Made by a program: the position numbers and the translations under genes
In this document: in pieces, positions 7,088 to 15,205 of the stretch
Position numbering within the stretch: position 1 is the stretch's first letter
Layout of the letters: each line of letters opens with the position of its first letter
Assembly: GCF_001428255.1 (NCBI RefSeq)
Contig: NZ_LMRW01000003.1
Span: forward strand, 3,466 to 67,465
Direction: 5' to 3'
DNA length: 64,000 bases
From: Agromyces sp. Soil535
Lineage (GTDB): Bacteria > Actinomycetota > Actinomycetes > Actinomycetales > Microbacteriaceae
Notes under the pieces: generated by a model
What the model was told of the DNA's origin: nothing
Databases searched by the model: none
Seen by the model: the letters and a program-made list of their open reading frames with translations, nothing else

Positions 7088-8851
7088 TCAGATCTCGGTG
7101 TGGCCCAGGTCGGGCCCGGCGAGCGTGCGGACCTCTGCCGCCATCGCCTCGAACTCGAGCACCACGACCTCGTTCGCACCCGCACGCGTGACCGGCGCCG
7201 GGACGATGAGCGTGCGCTGGGGGCCGCGCCGCCAATAGCGACCGAGCAGGAATCCGTTCACCCACACGAGGCCCTTGCCCCAGTGCAGCGTGTCGAGGAA
7301 GAGGTCGGCAGGCTCGTCGAGCCGCAACTCGCCCCGCGCGAGCGTGGGGCCGGCGGGCAGGCCCTCGGCTCGACCGTGCGAGGCGAGCTCGGGCACGCGG
7401 TCGAGGTCGACGGGCCGCACGGACCAGTCCGTGAGCTCGACGCCGTCGAGTGCGACGCCGCCGATGAGGCCCTTGCGCTCGCCGATCCGCGAGCCGTAAT
7501 CGACGCGGCCCTGGTCCTCGACGAGGATCACGAGCTCGCCGCGGGTCTCGGTCAGCACGACGGATCGCTCGTGCGCGTCGCGCGACAGCACGCCCACCGG
7601 CACGCCGTCGAGCAGCACCCATGCGCGGTCGCGCACTTCCTCGCCCACGGTGAGCACGCCCGTGCCGCCGCGGCGGAGCCGAGTGGCGAACAGCACGATG
7701 CCGCGGTCGTGGCCGAGCTCGTCGAATGTCGGCACGCGGTCGTGGCGGGTCTCGTCGCCGAGGCGCGCTGCGACCTCGAGCAGCGCGGGACCGACATCGA
7801 GCGGGGCGACGAGCTGCGGTGCGTCCGGACGCTCGCCGGGCACCTCGTCGGGCACGTCGGCGTACTTCGCGATCATGTCGCGGAACGCCCAGTACTTCGC
7901 CGTCGGGTGCCCGCTCTCGTCGAGCGGGGCGTCGTAGTCGTAGCTCGTCGTGATCGGCGCGTACCGTCCCTTGTCGTTCGCGCCGTTGGTGAGCCCGAAG
8001 TTGGTGCCGCCGTGGAACATGTACACGTTGACCGAGCCGCCAGCGGCGAGCAGCGCGTCGAGCTCCGCAGCGGATGCCGCGGCATCCGTCGTGTGATGGT
8101 GCGACCCCCAGTCGTCGAACCACCCGCACCAGAACTCCATGCACATGAGCGGGCCGGTCGGCTGGAACTCGCGCAACGTCGCGAACCGCTCGGCGGCGCG
8201 CGAGCCGAACGACGCCGTGAGGTGCAGCCCCGGCAGGCTGCCATCGGCGAGCATCTGCGGCGTCGGCTGGTCGATCGTGGTGAGGGGCACGGTGATGCCG
8301 GCGTCGCGCGTCACTCGCACGAGCTCGGCGAGGTAGTCCTTGTCGGCCCCGTAGGCCCCGTACTCGTTCTCGATCTGCACGAGGATCACGGGCCCGCCCG
8401 CGTCGATCTGCCGGGGCGCGACGATGTCGTAGACGCGGCGCAGGTACTCGCTCACCGCGGCCAGGTAGCGCGGCTCGGAGCGGCGCACGCCCACGTCGGG
8501 ATCGCGGAACAGCCACGCGGGCAGCCCGCCGTTGTCCCACTCGGCGCAGATGTACGGCCCCGGCCGCACGATCGCGTGCATGCCCTCGGCGGCCACGAGG
8601 TCGAGGAACCGGCCCAGGTCGAGTCCGTCGTCGGCGCGCCAGTCGCCGCGCCGCGGTTCGTGCGCGTTCCACGCGACGTAGGTCTCGATGGTGTTGAGCC
8701 CCATGAGCCGGGCTTTGCGGATGCGGTCGGCCCACAGGTCGGGGTGCACGCGGAAGTAGTGCAGCGCACCCGCGAGGATGCGGTGCGGCCGCCCGTCGAG
8801 CTCGAAGTCGGTCGTGCCGATGGCGAAGCGGGAGTGGGCGGTCACGGGCAT
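7088..8851 (-). CDS. GH35 beta-galactosidase (intracellular)
   Basis: A 587-residue GH35 enzyme hydrolysing terminal non-reducing beta-galactose. The (beta/alpha)8 barrel has the family markers GALHYFRVHPDLW, GLNTIETYVAWNAHEPRRG and RPGPYICAEWDNGGLP. The acid/base E163 is in QIENEYGAYG and the nucleophile E239 in MCMEFWCGWFDDWG. The C-terminal part holds the jelly-roll modules, ending with the WVNGFLLGRYWRRGPQRTL region. No signal peptide is seen, so it acts on imported oligosaccharides. It is the last gene of the locus A run (permease, permease, binding protein, GH35), which points to beta-galactosyl oligosaccharides as the transported sugar. A hairpin separates it from the binding-protein gene. 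Confidence 0.93.
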   Translation of the reverse strand: MPVTAHSRFAIGTTDFELDGRPHRILAGALHYFRVHPDLWADRIRKARLMGLNTIETYVAWNAHEPRRGDWRADDGLDLGRFLDLVAAEGMHAIVRPGPYICAEWDNGGLPAWLFRDPDVGVRRSEPRYLAAVSEYLRRVYDIVAPRQIDAGGPVILVQIENEYGAYGADKDYLAELVRVTRDAGITVPLTTIDQPTPQMLADGSLPGLHLTASFGSRAAERFATLREFQPTGPLMCMEFWCGWFDDWGSHHHTTDAAASAAELDALLAAGGSVNVYMFHGGTNFGLTNGANDKGRYAPITTSYDYDAPLDESGHPTAKYWAFRDMIAKYADVPDEVPGERPDAPQLVAPLDVGPALLEVAARLGDETRHDRVPTFDELGHDRGIVLFATRLRRGGTGVLTVGEEVRDRAWVLLDGVPVGVLSRDAHERSVVLTETRGELVILVEDQGRVDYGSRIGERKGLIGGVALDGVELTDWSVRPVDLDRVPELASHGRAEGLPAGPTLARGELRLDEPADLFLDTLHWGKGLVWVNGFLLGRYWRRGPQRTLIVPAPVTRAGANEVVVLEFEAMAAEVRTLAGPDLGHTEI

Positions 8852-8891
8852 CCGTTCTGGTGGTTCTGATCTGTCGGAGAGGTTCTGGACG

Positions 8892-8927
8892 AACGAGGCC
8901 GGCCGGGAGCGCCCGACCGGCCTCGTT
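8892..8927 (-). terminator. Intercistronic hairpin between binding-protein gene and GH35
   Basis: An 11-bp stem (AACGAGGCCGG with CCGGCCTCGTT), one mismatch, then CGGG/CCCG closing a 4-base loop. There is no good U-run. It probably works as a partial attenuator or 3'-end stabiliser, leaving more binding-protein message than downstream message. Confidence 0.55.
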
Positions 8928-8941
8928 GCGGTGCTGCGGGG

Positions 8942-10279
8942 CTACTCGCTGACCGTGAAGCCCTGCTCGTTGCCGTACTCGACGAGCTTGCTCTGCCAGT
9001 CGGCGAGACCCTCGTTGAGGTCGACCTTGTTCGCGTAGGACTGGCCGACAGTGTCGCCGAAGATGCTGTTCGCGTACACCTGGTAGGGCAGGTACGACCA
9101 GCCGGATGCCACGTCCTTCGAGGCCTGCGTGAGCACCTCGTTGATCTTCTGGCCGCCGAAGTACTCCGACTCGGAGCCGACGAACTCGGGGTCCTCGAGG
9201 TCGGCCGTGGTCGACGGGAAGCCGCCGCTCTCGAGGAAGATCTCGATCGACGCGGGGTCGCTGTTCAGCCAGCGGAGGAACGCGGCGGCGAGCGCCGGGT
9301 TCTTGCTCTGCGTCGTGACGGACTGTCCGCCACCGCCGTTCTCGGCGCTCACCGGGGTGCCGTCGTAGGTCGGGATCGGCGCGACGGCCCAGTCGCCCGC
9401 GGCATCCGCGACGCTGGACTCGAGCACGCCGGGCATCCAGGCGCCGGTGACGAGCGACGCGATCGACCCGTCGGCGAGGCCCTTGAACCACTCGTCGCTC
9501 CACCCGGGGGTGGTCGAGAGCAGGTCCTCCTCGACGAGCTGGTTCCAGACGCCGGTCCACTTCTGCGTGCCTTCGTCGGCGAGGTCCACCGTGATGTCGG
9601 TGCCGTCGATCTGGAACGGACGGCCGCCGGCCTGCCAGATCATGCTCGTCGTGAAGCCGGCGTCGCCGGTGTCGGAGGTGATGTACTTCGTCGGGTCGGC
9701 GGTGTGCAGGTCACGGGCGGCCTGAACGTACTCGTCCCACGTGGTCGGCACGGTGATGCCGTTCTGGTCGAACACGGCCTTGTTGTAGAACAGCGCCATG
9801 GGGCCGGAGTCCTGCGGCAGGCCGACGAGCTTGCCGTCGACGTTCACGGCGCCCCAAGTCGAGGCGCTGTACTGGTCTTCCAGCTCGTCGAGGCCGAACT
9901 CGGTGAGGTCGGCGAGCGAGTCGGAGAGCGCGAACTGGGGGATGGCGTAGTACTCGATCTGCACGACATCGGGCGCACCCGAGCCGGCCTTGATCGCGTT
10001 CTGGAGCTTCGTGTACTCCTCGGTGTTGGTGCCGGCGTTCACCAGCTCGACGTCGACGTTCGGGTATTCCTCCTCGAACGCGGCGACCTGGGCCTCGGCG
10101 CTCGGGGTCCAGCTCCAGTAGGTGATCTTGCCGCCGGCCTCGAGCGCGGCGTCGAGGTCGGTGGTGCTGCCGCTCTCGGTGCCTCCGGCTGCTGAACAGG
10201 CGGCGAGCGAGCCGACCGCGAGTGCGGCGGTCGCGGCGACCGTCAGGGTCCGCCGAAGGGCGGTACGGGCGATGGTCAT
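8942..10279 (-). CDS. Sugar ABC transporter solute-binding lipoprotein (locus A)
   Basis: A 445-residue family 1 extracellular solute-binding protein. The N-terminus MTIARTALRRTLTVAATAAL leads to a lipobox LAAC with the modified Cys near residue 29, so the mature protein is lipid-anchored outside the membrane. Typical features are KITYWSWTPSAEAQVAAFEE, GAPDVVQIEYYAIPQF, GLPQDSGPMALFYNKAVFDQ and FLRWLNSDPASIEIF. ATG 10279 follows GAAGGGAAG; an upstream in-frame start at 10309 lacks this. The two permeases lie just upstream and GH35 downstream, so the ligand is probably a beta-galacto-oligosaccharide. Confidence 0.92.
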   Translation of the reverse strand: MTIARTALRRTLTVAATAALAVGSLAACSAAGGTESGSTTDLDAALEAGGKITYWSWTPSAEAQVAAFEEEYPNVDVELVNAGTNTEEYTKLQNAIKAGSGAPDVVQIEYYAIPQFALSDSLADLTEFGLDELEDQYSASTWGAVNVDGKLVGLPQDSGPMALFYNKAVFDQNGITVPTTWDEYVQAARDLHTADPTKYITSDTGDAGFTTSMIWQAGGRPFQIDGTDITVDLADEGTQKWTGVWNQLVEEDLLSTTPGWSDEWFKGLADGSIASLVTGAWMPGVLESSVADAAGDWAVAPIPTYDGTPVSAENGGGGQSVTTQSKNPALAAAFLRWLNSDPASIEIFLESGGFPSTTADLEDPEFVGSESEYFGGQKINEVLTQASKDVASGWSYLPYQVYANSIFGDTVGQSYANKVDLNEGLADWQSKLVEYGNEQGFTVSE

Positions 10280-10376
10280 GTGATGCTTCCCTTCACTTCG
10301 TTGTGCCATGTGTGTTCCGGGGCAGGACGCTCCGGGTGAGCGGTGGGGATGGGGTTCGACATGCGGTGCCGCTCGG

Positions 10377-11357
10377 TCACTGCTTGACGCTTCCGGCGCT
10401 GAGCCCCGACTGCCAGAACCGCTGCAGCCCGAGGAACGCGACGACGATGGGGATGATCGTGAGGAGCGAGCCCGTGATCACCAGGTTGTAGATGGGCTGC
10501 GCGGCCGCGCCGGTGGCCTGCGCGTTCCACTGGTTGAGGCCGACGGTCAGCGGGTACCACGTGGGATCGCTCAGCATGATGAGCGGCAGGAAGTAGTTGT
10601 TCCACGTCGCGACCACGGTGAACAGCAGCACCGTGACGATGCCCGGCGCGAGCAGGCGGATCGAGATGGTGAAGAACGTGCGGAACTCGCCCGCTCCGTC
10701 CATTCGGGCCGCCTCGAGGAGCTCGGTCGGCACCGAGTCGACCGCGTACACCCAGATCAGGTAGAGGCCGAACGGGCTGATGAGCGACGGGATGATGATC
10801 GCCCACGGCGTGTTCGTGAGGCCGAGCTGGCTGAACATGAGGAACGTCGGCACCGCGAGGGCGGTGCCGGGCACCGCGATCGCGCCGAGCACGACCGCGA
10901 ACACCGCGCGGCGACCGGTGAAGCGGAACTTGGCGAGCCCGTAGCCGGCGAGGGTCGCGAGCAACGTCGCGCCGCCCGCCCCGAGGATGACGTAGAGCAG
11001 GGTGTTGCCGAGCCAGCGCACGAAGATGCCGTCGCGGTAGGTGAGCGTCTCCCAGATGTTCTGGAACAGCACGAAGTCGTCGTCGAACCAGAGTCCGAAG
11101 CTCGAGAACAGCCCGCTCTGGGTCTTCGTGGCGTTGATCACGAGCCAGGCGAGCGGCACGAGGCTGTAGATGACGAAGATCGACATCAGCAGCGTGAAGG
11201 CCACCGACTTGCGCGGATGCAGCGGTGAGTGGCGTCGGCGGGAGCCGCCGGATGCGCGGTTGGTACGGGTGCCGCGCGTGCCGGCCGCGCGGGCGGTTGT
11301 CGTGGCGTCTTCGGGTCGGGCGGATGCCGCGTCGGCGTGTTCGGTCGTGGTGCTCAT
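10377..11357 (-). CDS. Sugar ABC transporter permease, MalG/LacG type (locus A)
   Basis: A 326-residue inner-membrane permease with six predicted membrane segments after a long polar, Ala/Arg-rich N-terminal tail (about 50 residues). The EAA loop that contacts the ATPase reads ELLEAARMDGAGEFRTFFTI. The C-terminus ends LQRFWQSGLSAGSVKQ, typical of MalG-type proteins. The start ATG overlaps the stop of the partner permease (ATGA at 11354-11357), so the two are translationally coupled. No ATPase gene is present in this locus. Confidence 0.92.
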   Translation of the reverse strand: MSTTTEHADAASARPEDATTTARAAGTRGTRTNRASGGSRRRHSPLHPRKSVAFTLLMSIFVIYSLVPLAWLVINATKTQSGLFSSFGLWFDDDFVLFQNIWETLTYRDGIFVRWLGNTLLYVILGAGGATLLATLAGYGLAKFRFTGRRAVFAVVLGAIAVPGTALAVPTFLMFSQLGLTNTPWAIIIPSLISPFGLYLIWVYAVDSVPTELLEAARMDGAGEFRTFFTISIRLLAPGIVTVLLFTVVATWNNYFLPLIMLSDPTWYPLTVGLNQWNAQATGAAAQPIYNLVITGSLLTIIPIVVAFLGLQRFWQSGLSAGSVKQ

Positions 11358-12292
11358 CGCTCCTCCTTCCGCGAGCCGCGGAGTTGCACGACGTAGGCGA
11401 TCACCGCGGTGATCACGCCCATGACGATCGCGACCGTGGCCGAGTAGTTGTACTGCTGGCCTTGGAACGAGAGGTTGTAGGCGTACATGTTCGGCGTGAA
11501 GAACGTGGTGATGATGTTCGGCGCCAGCGTGCGCAGGATGTTCGGCTCGTTGAAGAGCTGGAAGCTGCCGATGATCGAGAAGATCGTGGCGATGACGATC
11601 GCCCCGCGCAGCGCCGGGAGCTTGATGCCCGTGACGACGCGCATGGGTCCCGCGCCGTCGAGCTCGGCGGCCTCGTAGAGATCGGTCGGGATCGTCCGCA
11701 GCGCCGAGTAGAAGATGAGCATGTTGTAGCCCACGAACTCCCAGGTGACGATGTTGCCGATCGAGGCGAGGATCCAGTTCCGCGCGAACGGGGTGATGAC
11801 TTCGCTGCCGAGCCAGTCGTTGACGTTGGCCGCGAGGCCGAAGTCGGGGCCGTAGATGAACCCCCACATGAGCACGGCGACGACCGCGGGCACGGCGTAC
11901 GGCAGGAAGATCACGATGCGGAAGAAGCCCGAGGCGTGCAGGCGCGCGCTGTCGATGGCGAGGGCCGCGAAGAGCGCGAGCGCGAGCATGATGGGCACCT
12001 GCACGAGGAGGAAGAGCACCACCCGGCCGAAGCCCTCCCAGAACTGGGCGTCGCCGAACAGGGCGACGAAGTTCTCGACGCCCACGAACGCGTTGCCGCC
12101 CACGAGCTGCTCGCGGAAGAGGCTGAGGTAGATCGAGTAGACGACCGGCGCGATGAACACCAGGAGGAAGACGATGAGGAACGGGGCGACGAACGCGAGG
12201 CCCTTCCACTCGCTGCGATTCCGCACTCGCGTGCGCCGGAGGGGCGGCCCGGAAACCACCGCCGCGGGTGCCACAGGGGACGTCGTTGTCAT
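11354..12292 (-). CDS. Sugar ABC transporter permease, MalF/LacF type (locus A)
   Basis: A 312-residue permease with an N-terminal cytoplasmic stretch, then FVAPFLIVFLLVFIAPVVYS as the first membrane segment and five more. The EAA loop reads DLYEAAELDGAGPMRVVTGI. ATG 12292 is preferred to an in-frame TTG two codons upstream. It is the first gene of the locus A operon; operator sites of the divergent LacI regulator lie 23-75 bp upstream. It pairs with the permease at 10377-11357. Confidence 0.92.
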   Translation of the reverse strand: MTTTSPVAPAAVVSGPPLRRTRVRNRSEWKGLAFVAPFLIVFLLVFIAPVVYSIYLSLFREQLVGGNAFVGVENFVALFGDAQFWEGFGRVVLFLLVQVPIMLALALFAALAIDSARLHASGFFRIVIFLPYAVPAVVAVLMWGFIYGPDFGLAANVNDWLGSEVITPFARNWILASIGNIVTWEFVGYNMLIFYSALRTIPTDLYEAAELDGAGPMRVVTGIKLPALRGAIVIATIFSIIGSFQLFNEPNILRTLAPNIITTFFTPNMYAYNLSFQGQQYNYSATVAIVMGVITAVIAYVVQLRGSRKEER

Positions 12293-12314
12293 TCGCAATT
12301 TCCAATCGGGTCTG

Positions 12315-12332
12315 CATGTTCACGTCAACATG
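12315..12332. promoter_or_regulatory. LacI-family operator A1
   Basis: CATGTTCACGTCAACATG, an almost perfect palindrome centred on the central CG typical of LacI-family sites. It lies 23 bp before the permease start and within the promoter region of the divergent genes. The same motif recurs at 12350-12367, 21271-21288 and 21304-21322. Confidence 0.85.
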
Positions 12333-12349
12333 CAGTCCGAGTACCGTAG

Positions 12350-12367
12350 CATGTTTACGTGAACATG
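12350..12367. promoter_or_regulatory. LacI-family operator A2
   Basis: CATGTTTACGTGAACATG, 35 bp centre-to-centre from A1 and 43 bp before the lacI-type gene start. The pair would let one regulator bind two sites and repress both divergent transcripts, including its own. Confidence 0.85.
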
Positions 12368-12409
12368 CGCCAGTCTGTGCATGTTCGGCGGCCGCGAGGG
12401 GAGCCAGAG

Positions 12410-13447
12410 ATGACAACCACCACTTCGACAGAGGTCACCGCAGCACGGCGGCGCGGTCCCTCGATGGCGGATGTCGCCCGGGAGGCGCACGTCTCGGGCC
12501 AGACCGTGTCGCGCGTGTCGAACGGCCGCGACAACGTCGACGCCGAGACCCGCGAGCGGGTGCTGGCCGCGATGCACAAGCTCGGCTACCGGCCGAACAG
12601 CGCCGCTCGTGCCCTGCGCACCGGCCGCTTCCACAGCATCGGCGTGATCATGTTCACGCTCTCGAGCTTCGGCAACATGCGCACGCTCGACGCGATCGCC
12701 ATCGCGGCCGCCGACGCGGGCTACTCCATCACGCTCATCCCGGTGCCCCATCCGACGCTGGGCGAGGTCTCGGTGGCGTTCGACCGCCTGAGCGAGGAGG
12801 CCGTCGACGGGGTGATCATCATCGTCGAGGCGCACCTGCTCGACGAGAGCGATGTGGTGCTGCCGGCGGGCCTGCCCGTCGTGGTGGTCGACTCGACCGC
12901 GGCCGACCGCTACCCCATGGTCGACACCGACCAGGCTCACGGCGCCCGGCTCGCCACCGAGCATCTCCTCTCGCTCGGGCATCGCACCGTGTGGCACGTC
13001 GCCGGCCCTGAGCGCTCGTACTCGGCGACCCACCGTCGCGAGGCGTGGGAGTCGACGCTACGCGCACACGGCGCCGACGTGCCGCCCGTGCTCGTCGGTG
13101 ACTGGTCGAGTGAATCGGGCCACGAGGTCGGCCTCGAGCTCGCCCGCAACCCCGACGTCACCGCGATCTTCACGGCGAACGACCAGATGGCTCTGGGCGT
13201 GCTTCGTGCATTGCACGAGGCAGGCCGCGCTGTGCCCGGCGAGGTGAGCGTCGTCGGCTTCGACGACATGGAGGAGTCCCGCAGCTTCTGGCCGCCGCTC
13301 ACCACCGTGCGCCAGTTCTTCGGCGAGGTCGGCCGCCTGTCGGTCGAGGAGCTGCTGCAAGAGGTGGAGTCCGGCGAGCGCGGCGGCAGCACGCTCGTGG
13401 CGACCGAGCTGATCGTGCGCGAGAGCACGGCGCGCCCGCCTGCCTGA
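12410..13447 (+). CDS. LacI family regulator of locus A
   Basis: A 345-residue repressor. The DNA-binding domain (about residues 18-68) has SMADVAREAHVSGQTVSRVS, a YRPNSAARAL hinge helix, then a periplasmic-binding-like effector domain (IGVIMFTLSSFGN, MVDTDQAHGARLATEHLLSL, AIFTANDQMALGVLRALHEA, VSVVGFDDMEESRSFWPPLT). ATG 12410 follows GAGGGGAG; an upstream GTG frame from 12359 would run through operator A2. It is divergent from the permease operon, with twin operators between. A matching operator pair in front of the GH30 gene at 21223 suggests it also controls that secreted galactanase. The effector is probably galactose or a galacto-oligosaccharide. Confidence 0.92.
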   Translation: MTTTTSTEVTAARRRGPSMADVAREAHVSGQTVSRVSNGRDNVDAETRERVLAAMHKLGYRPNSAARALRTGRFHSIGVIMFTLSSFGNMRTLDAIAIAAADAGYSITLIPVPHPTLGEVSVAFDRLSEEAVDGVIIIVEAHLLDESDVVLPAGLPVVVVDSTAADRYPMVDTDQAHGARLATEHLLSLGHRTVWHVAGPERSYSATHRREAWESTLRAHGADVPPVLVGDWSSESGHEVGLELARNPDVTAIFTANDQMALGVLRALHEAGRAVPGEVSVVGFDDMEESRSFWPPLTTVRQFFGEVGRLSVEELLQEVESGERGGSTLVATELIVRESTARPPA

Positions 13448-13481
13448 GCCTGGCGGACGCGCCGCGCCCGTCGCGTTCGCG

Positions 13482-14987
13482 TCATCCGAACGGGATCGCC
13501 CCCACGACCACGCCGACGACGAGCATCACGAGTGAGACGATGACGGCCCGCCAGAGCACTTTCTTGTGGTGGTCGCCGAGGTTCACCCCGGCGAGCGACA
13601 CGAGCAGCAGGATCGCGGGAACCAGCGGGCTCTGCAGGTGCACCGGCTGGCCGGTGATCGAGGCGCGGGCCATCTCGACAGGGTCGATGCCGTACGTCGC
13701 GGCGCTCTCGGCGAGCACCGGCAGGATGCCGAAGTAGAACGCGTCGTTCGACATGAAGAACGTCATCGGGATCGACAGGACGCCGGTGATCACGGCGAGG
13801 TACGGGCCGAGCGCCGCGGGCACGACGTCGACGACCCAGTCGGCCATCGCGGTCACCATCCCGGTGCCGTTCAGCACGCCGACGAGTACGCCCGCGGCGA
13901 GCACCATCGAGACGACGCCGACGATGCTCGGCGCATGGGCGACGATCTCGTCGGCCTGGCTGCGCACCTTCGGGAAGTTCACGATGAGCGCGAGCGCGGA
14001 GCCGATCATGAACACGAACGGCAGCGGCACCACGTCGATGACCAGCAGCACCATCACGGCGACGGTGAGCGCGAGGTTGAACCAGATCAGCTTCGGACGC
14101 AGCGTCGCACGGTTGGGGTCGAGCACGGTGTCGGCCATGACGGTGTCGTGCTCGTCCTCGTCGAGGGTGACCGGTGCGGCGGGTCCCCCGACGGCGTTGA
14201 TCGTCATGACGTTCGTCGTCGACAGGGTGGCACGTGCGCCGACCGAGGCCTGCGCCCCGCGCATCCGCGAGAGGCGCGCGCGGATGCCGCCGCCGGACGC
14301 TCGGCGCTCGGTGGCGGCATCCGACTCCGCCGCACCCGCCCACTCGTCGACCATGAGCTCGCTCGTCGCCAGCGACCCGAGTCGCTTGCGCTCCGCGAGG
14401 CCGAGCATCCAGGCGAAGCCGAGCGAGACGGCGAGCCCGACCGCGAGCGAGGGCAGCATCGGCACGAAGATCTCGGTCGGCGAAACCTGCAGCGCCGAGG
14501 CGGCACGCACGGTCGGGCCGCCCCACGGCACGATGTTGAGGGTGCCGTTCATGAGGCCCGCGACGCACGTGAGCACGACGGGGCTCATGCCGAGGCGCAG
14601 GTAGATCGGCAGCATCGCCGAGGTCGTGATGATGAAGGTCGTCGAGCCGTCGCCGTCGAGCGAGACCGCGCCGGCGAGCAGCGCCGTGCCGAGCACGACC
14701 TTCGCGGGGTCGTTGCCGAGCAGGCGCGTGATGAAGCGGATGAGCGGGTCGAACAACCCGACGTCGATCATGATGCCGAAGAACATGATGGCGAACATGA
14801 GCAGGGCCGCGGTCGGCGCGAGGCTGCCGATGGACTCGAGCACCATGTCGCCGATGCCGAGGCCCGCGCCGGCGAACAGCCCGAAGATCGTCGGCACGAC
14901 GATGAGGGCGACCATCGGGGTGAGCCGCTTGGTCATGATCAGCGCCATGAAGGTGAGGATCATGGCGAATCCGAGTATGACGAGCAT
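13482..14987 (-). CDS. CitMHS family citrate:cation symporter
   Basis: A 501-residue transporter importing citrate complexed with a divalent metal. It has about 11-12 hydrophobic segments, with MLVILGFAMILTFMALIMTK at the start, the conserved SLDGDGSTTFIITTSAMLPI and LNIVPWGGPTVRAASALQVS, and the late SNDAFYFGILPVLAE. A polar cytoplasmic insert occupies about residues 215-280. ATG 14987 has AAAGGAG six bases upstream. It is divergent from a CitA/CitB-type two-component system, the usual citrate-responsive arrangement in Gram-positive bacteria. Confidence 0.93.
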   Translation of the reverse strand: MLVILGFAMILTFMALIMTKRLTPMVALIVVPTIFGLFAGAGLGIGDMVLESIGSLAPTAALLMFAIMFFGIMIDVGLFDPLIRFITRLLGNDPAKVVLGTALLAGAVSLDGDGSTTFIITTSAMLPIYLRLGMSPVVLTCVAGLMNGTLNIVPWGGPTVRAASALQVSPTEIFVPMLPSLAVGLAVSLGFAWMLGLAERKRLGSLATSELMVDEWAGAAESDAATERRASGGGIRARLSRMRGAQASVGARATLSTTNVMTINAVGGPAAPVTLDEDEHDTVMADTVLDPNRATLRPKLIWFNLALTVAVMVLLVIDVVPLPFVFMIGSALALIVNFPKVRSQADEIVAHAPSIVGVVSMVLAAGVLVGVLNGTGMVTAMADWVVDVVPAALGPYLAVITGVLSIPMTFFMSNDAFYFGILPVLAESAATYGIDPVEMARASITGQPVHLQSPLVPAILLLVSLAGVNLGDHHKKVLWRAVIVSLVMLVVGVVVGAIPFG

Positions 14988-15082
14988 GTCGACTCCTTTG
15001 TCGGGTTTGTCGGGGGGGTACGAATACGCGGCACGCTAGTCTCCGGATGGGCCCTGCGATGGGTATCGTGCATTGCCTCCGG

Positions 15083-15118
15083 TTCTGCGCATTGCCCGGG
15101 TTCTGCGCATTCTGCGCA
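15083..15118 (+). promoter_or_regulatory. Three direct repeats TTCTGCGCA, candidate response-regulator sites
   Basis: TTCTGCGCA occurs at 15083-15091, 15101-15109 and 15110-15118, spaced 18 and 9 bp, in the gap between the symporter and the two-component system. Direct repeats of this size are typical binding sites for dimeric response regulators. Assignment to the regulator at 16846 is inference. Confidence 0.5.
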
Positions 15119-15205
15119 CCGGGACGACACGGCTTCGGATGCGGCATCCGGGCGTAGCGTGGTGGCAGGCCCGCGAAGACCGCGGGGTGACCGACGGAGG
15201 TCGAC

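Noticed and set aside
5985-9560. A 1191-codon minus-strand frame across oxygenase, DHFR-like and GH35 genes
   Set aside because: It crosses several real genes on both strands and has no domain sequence.
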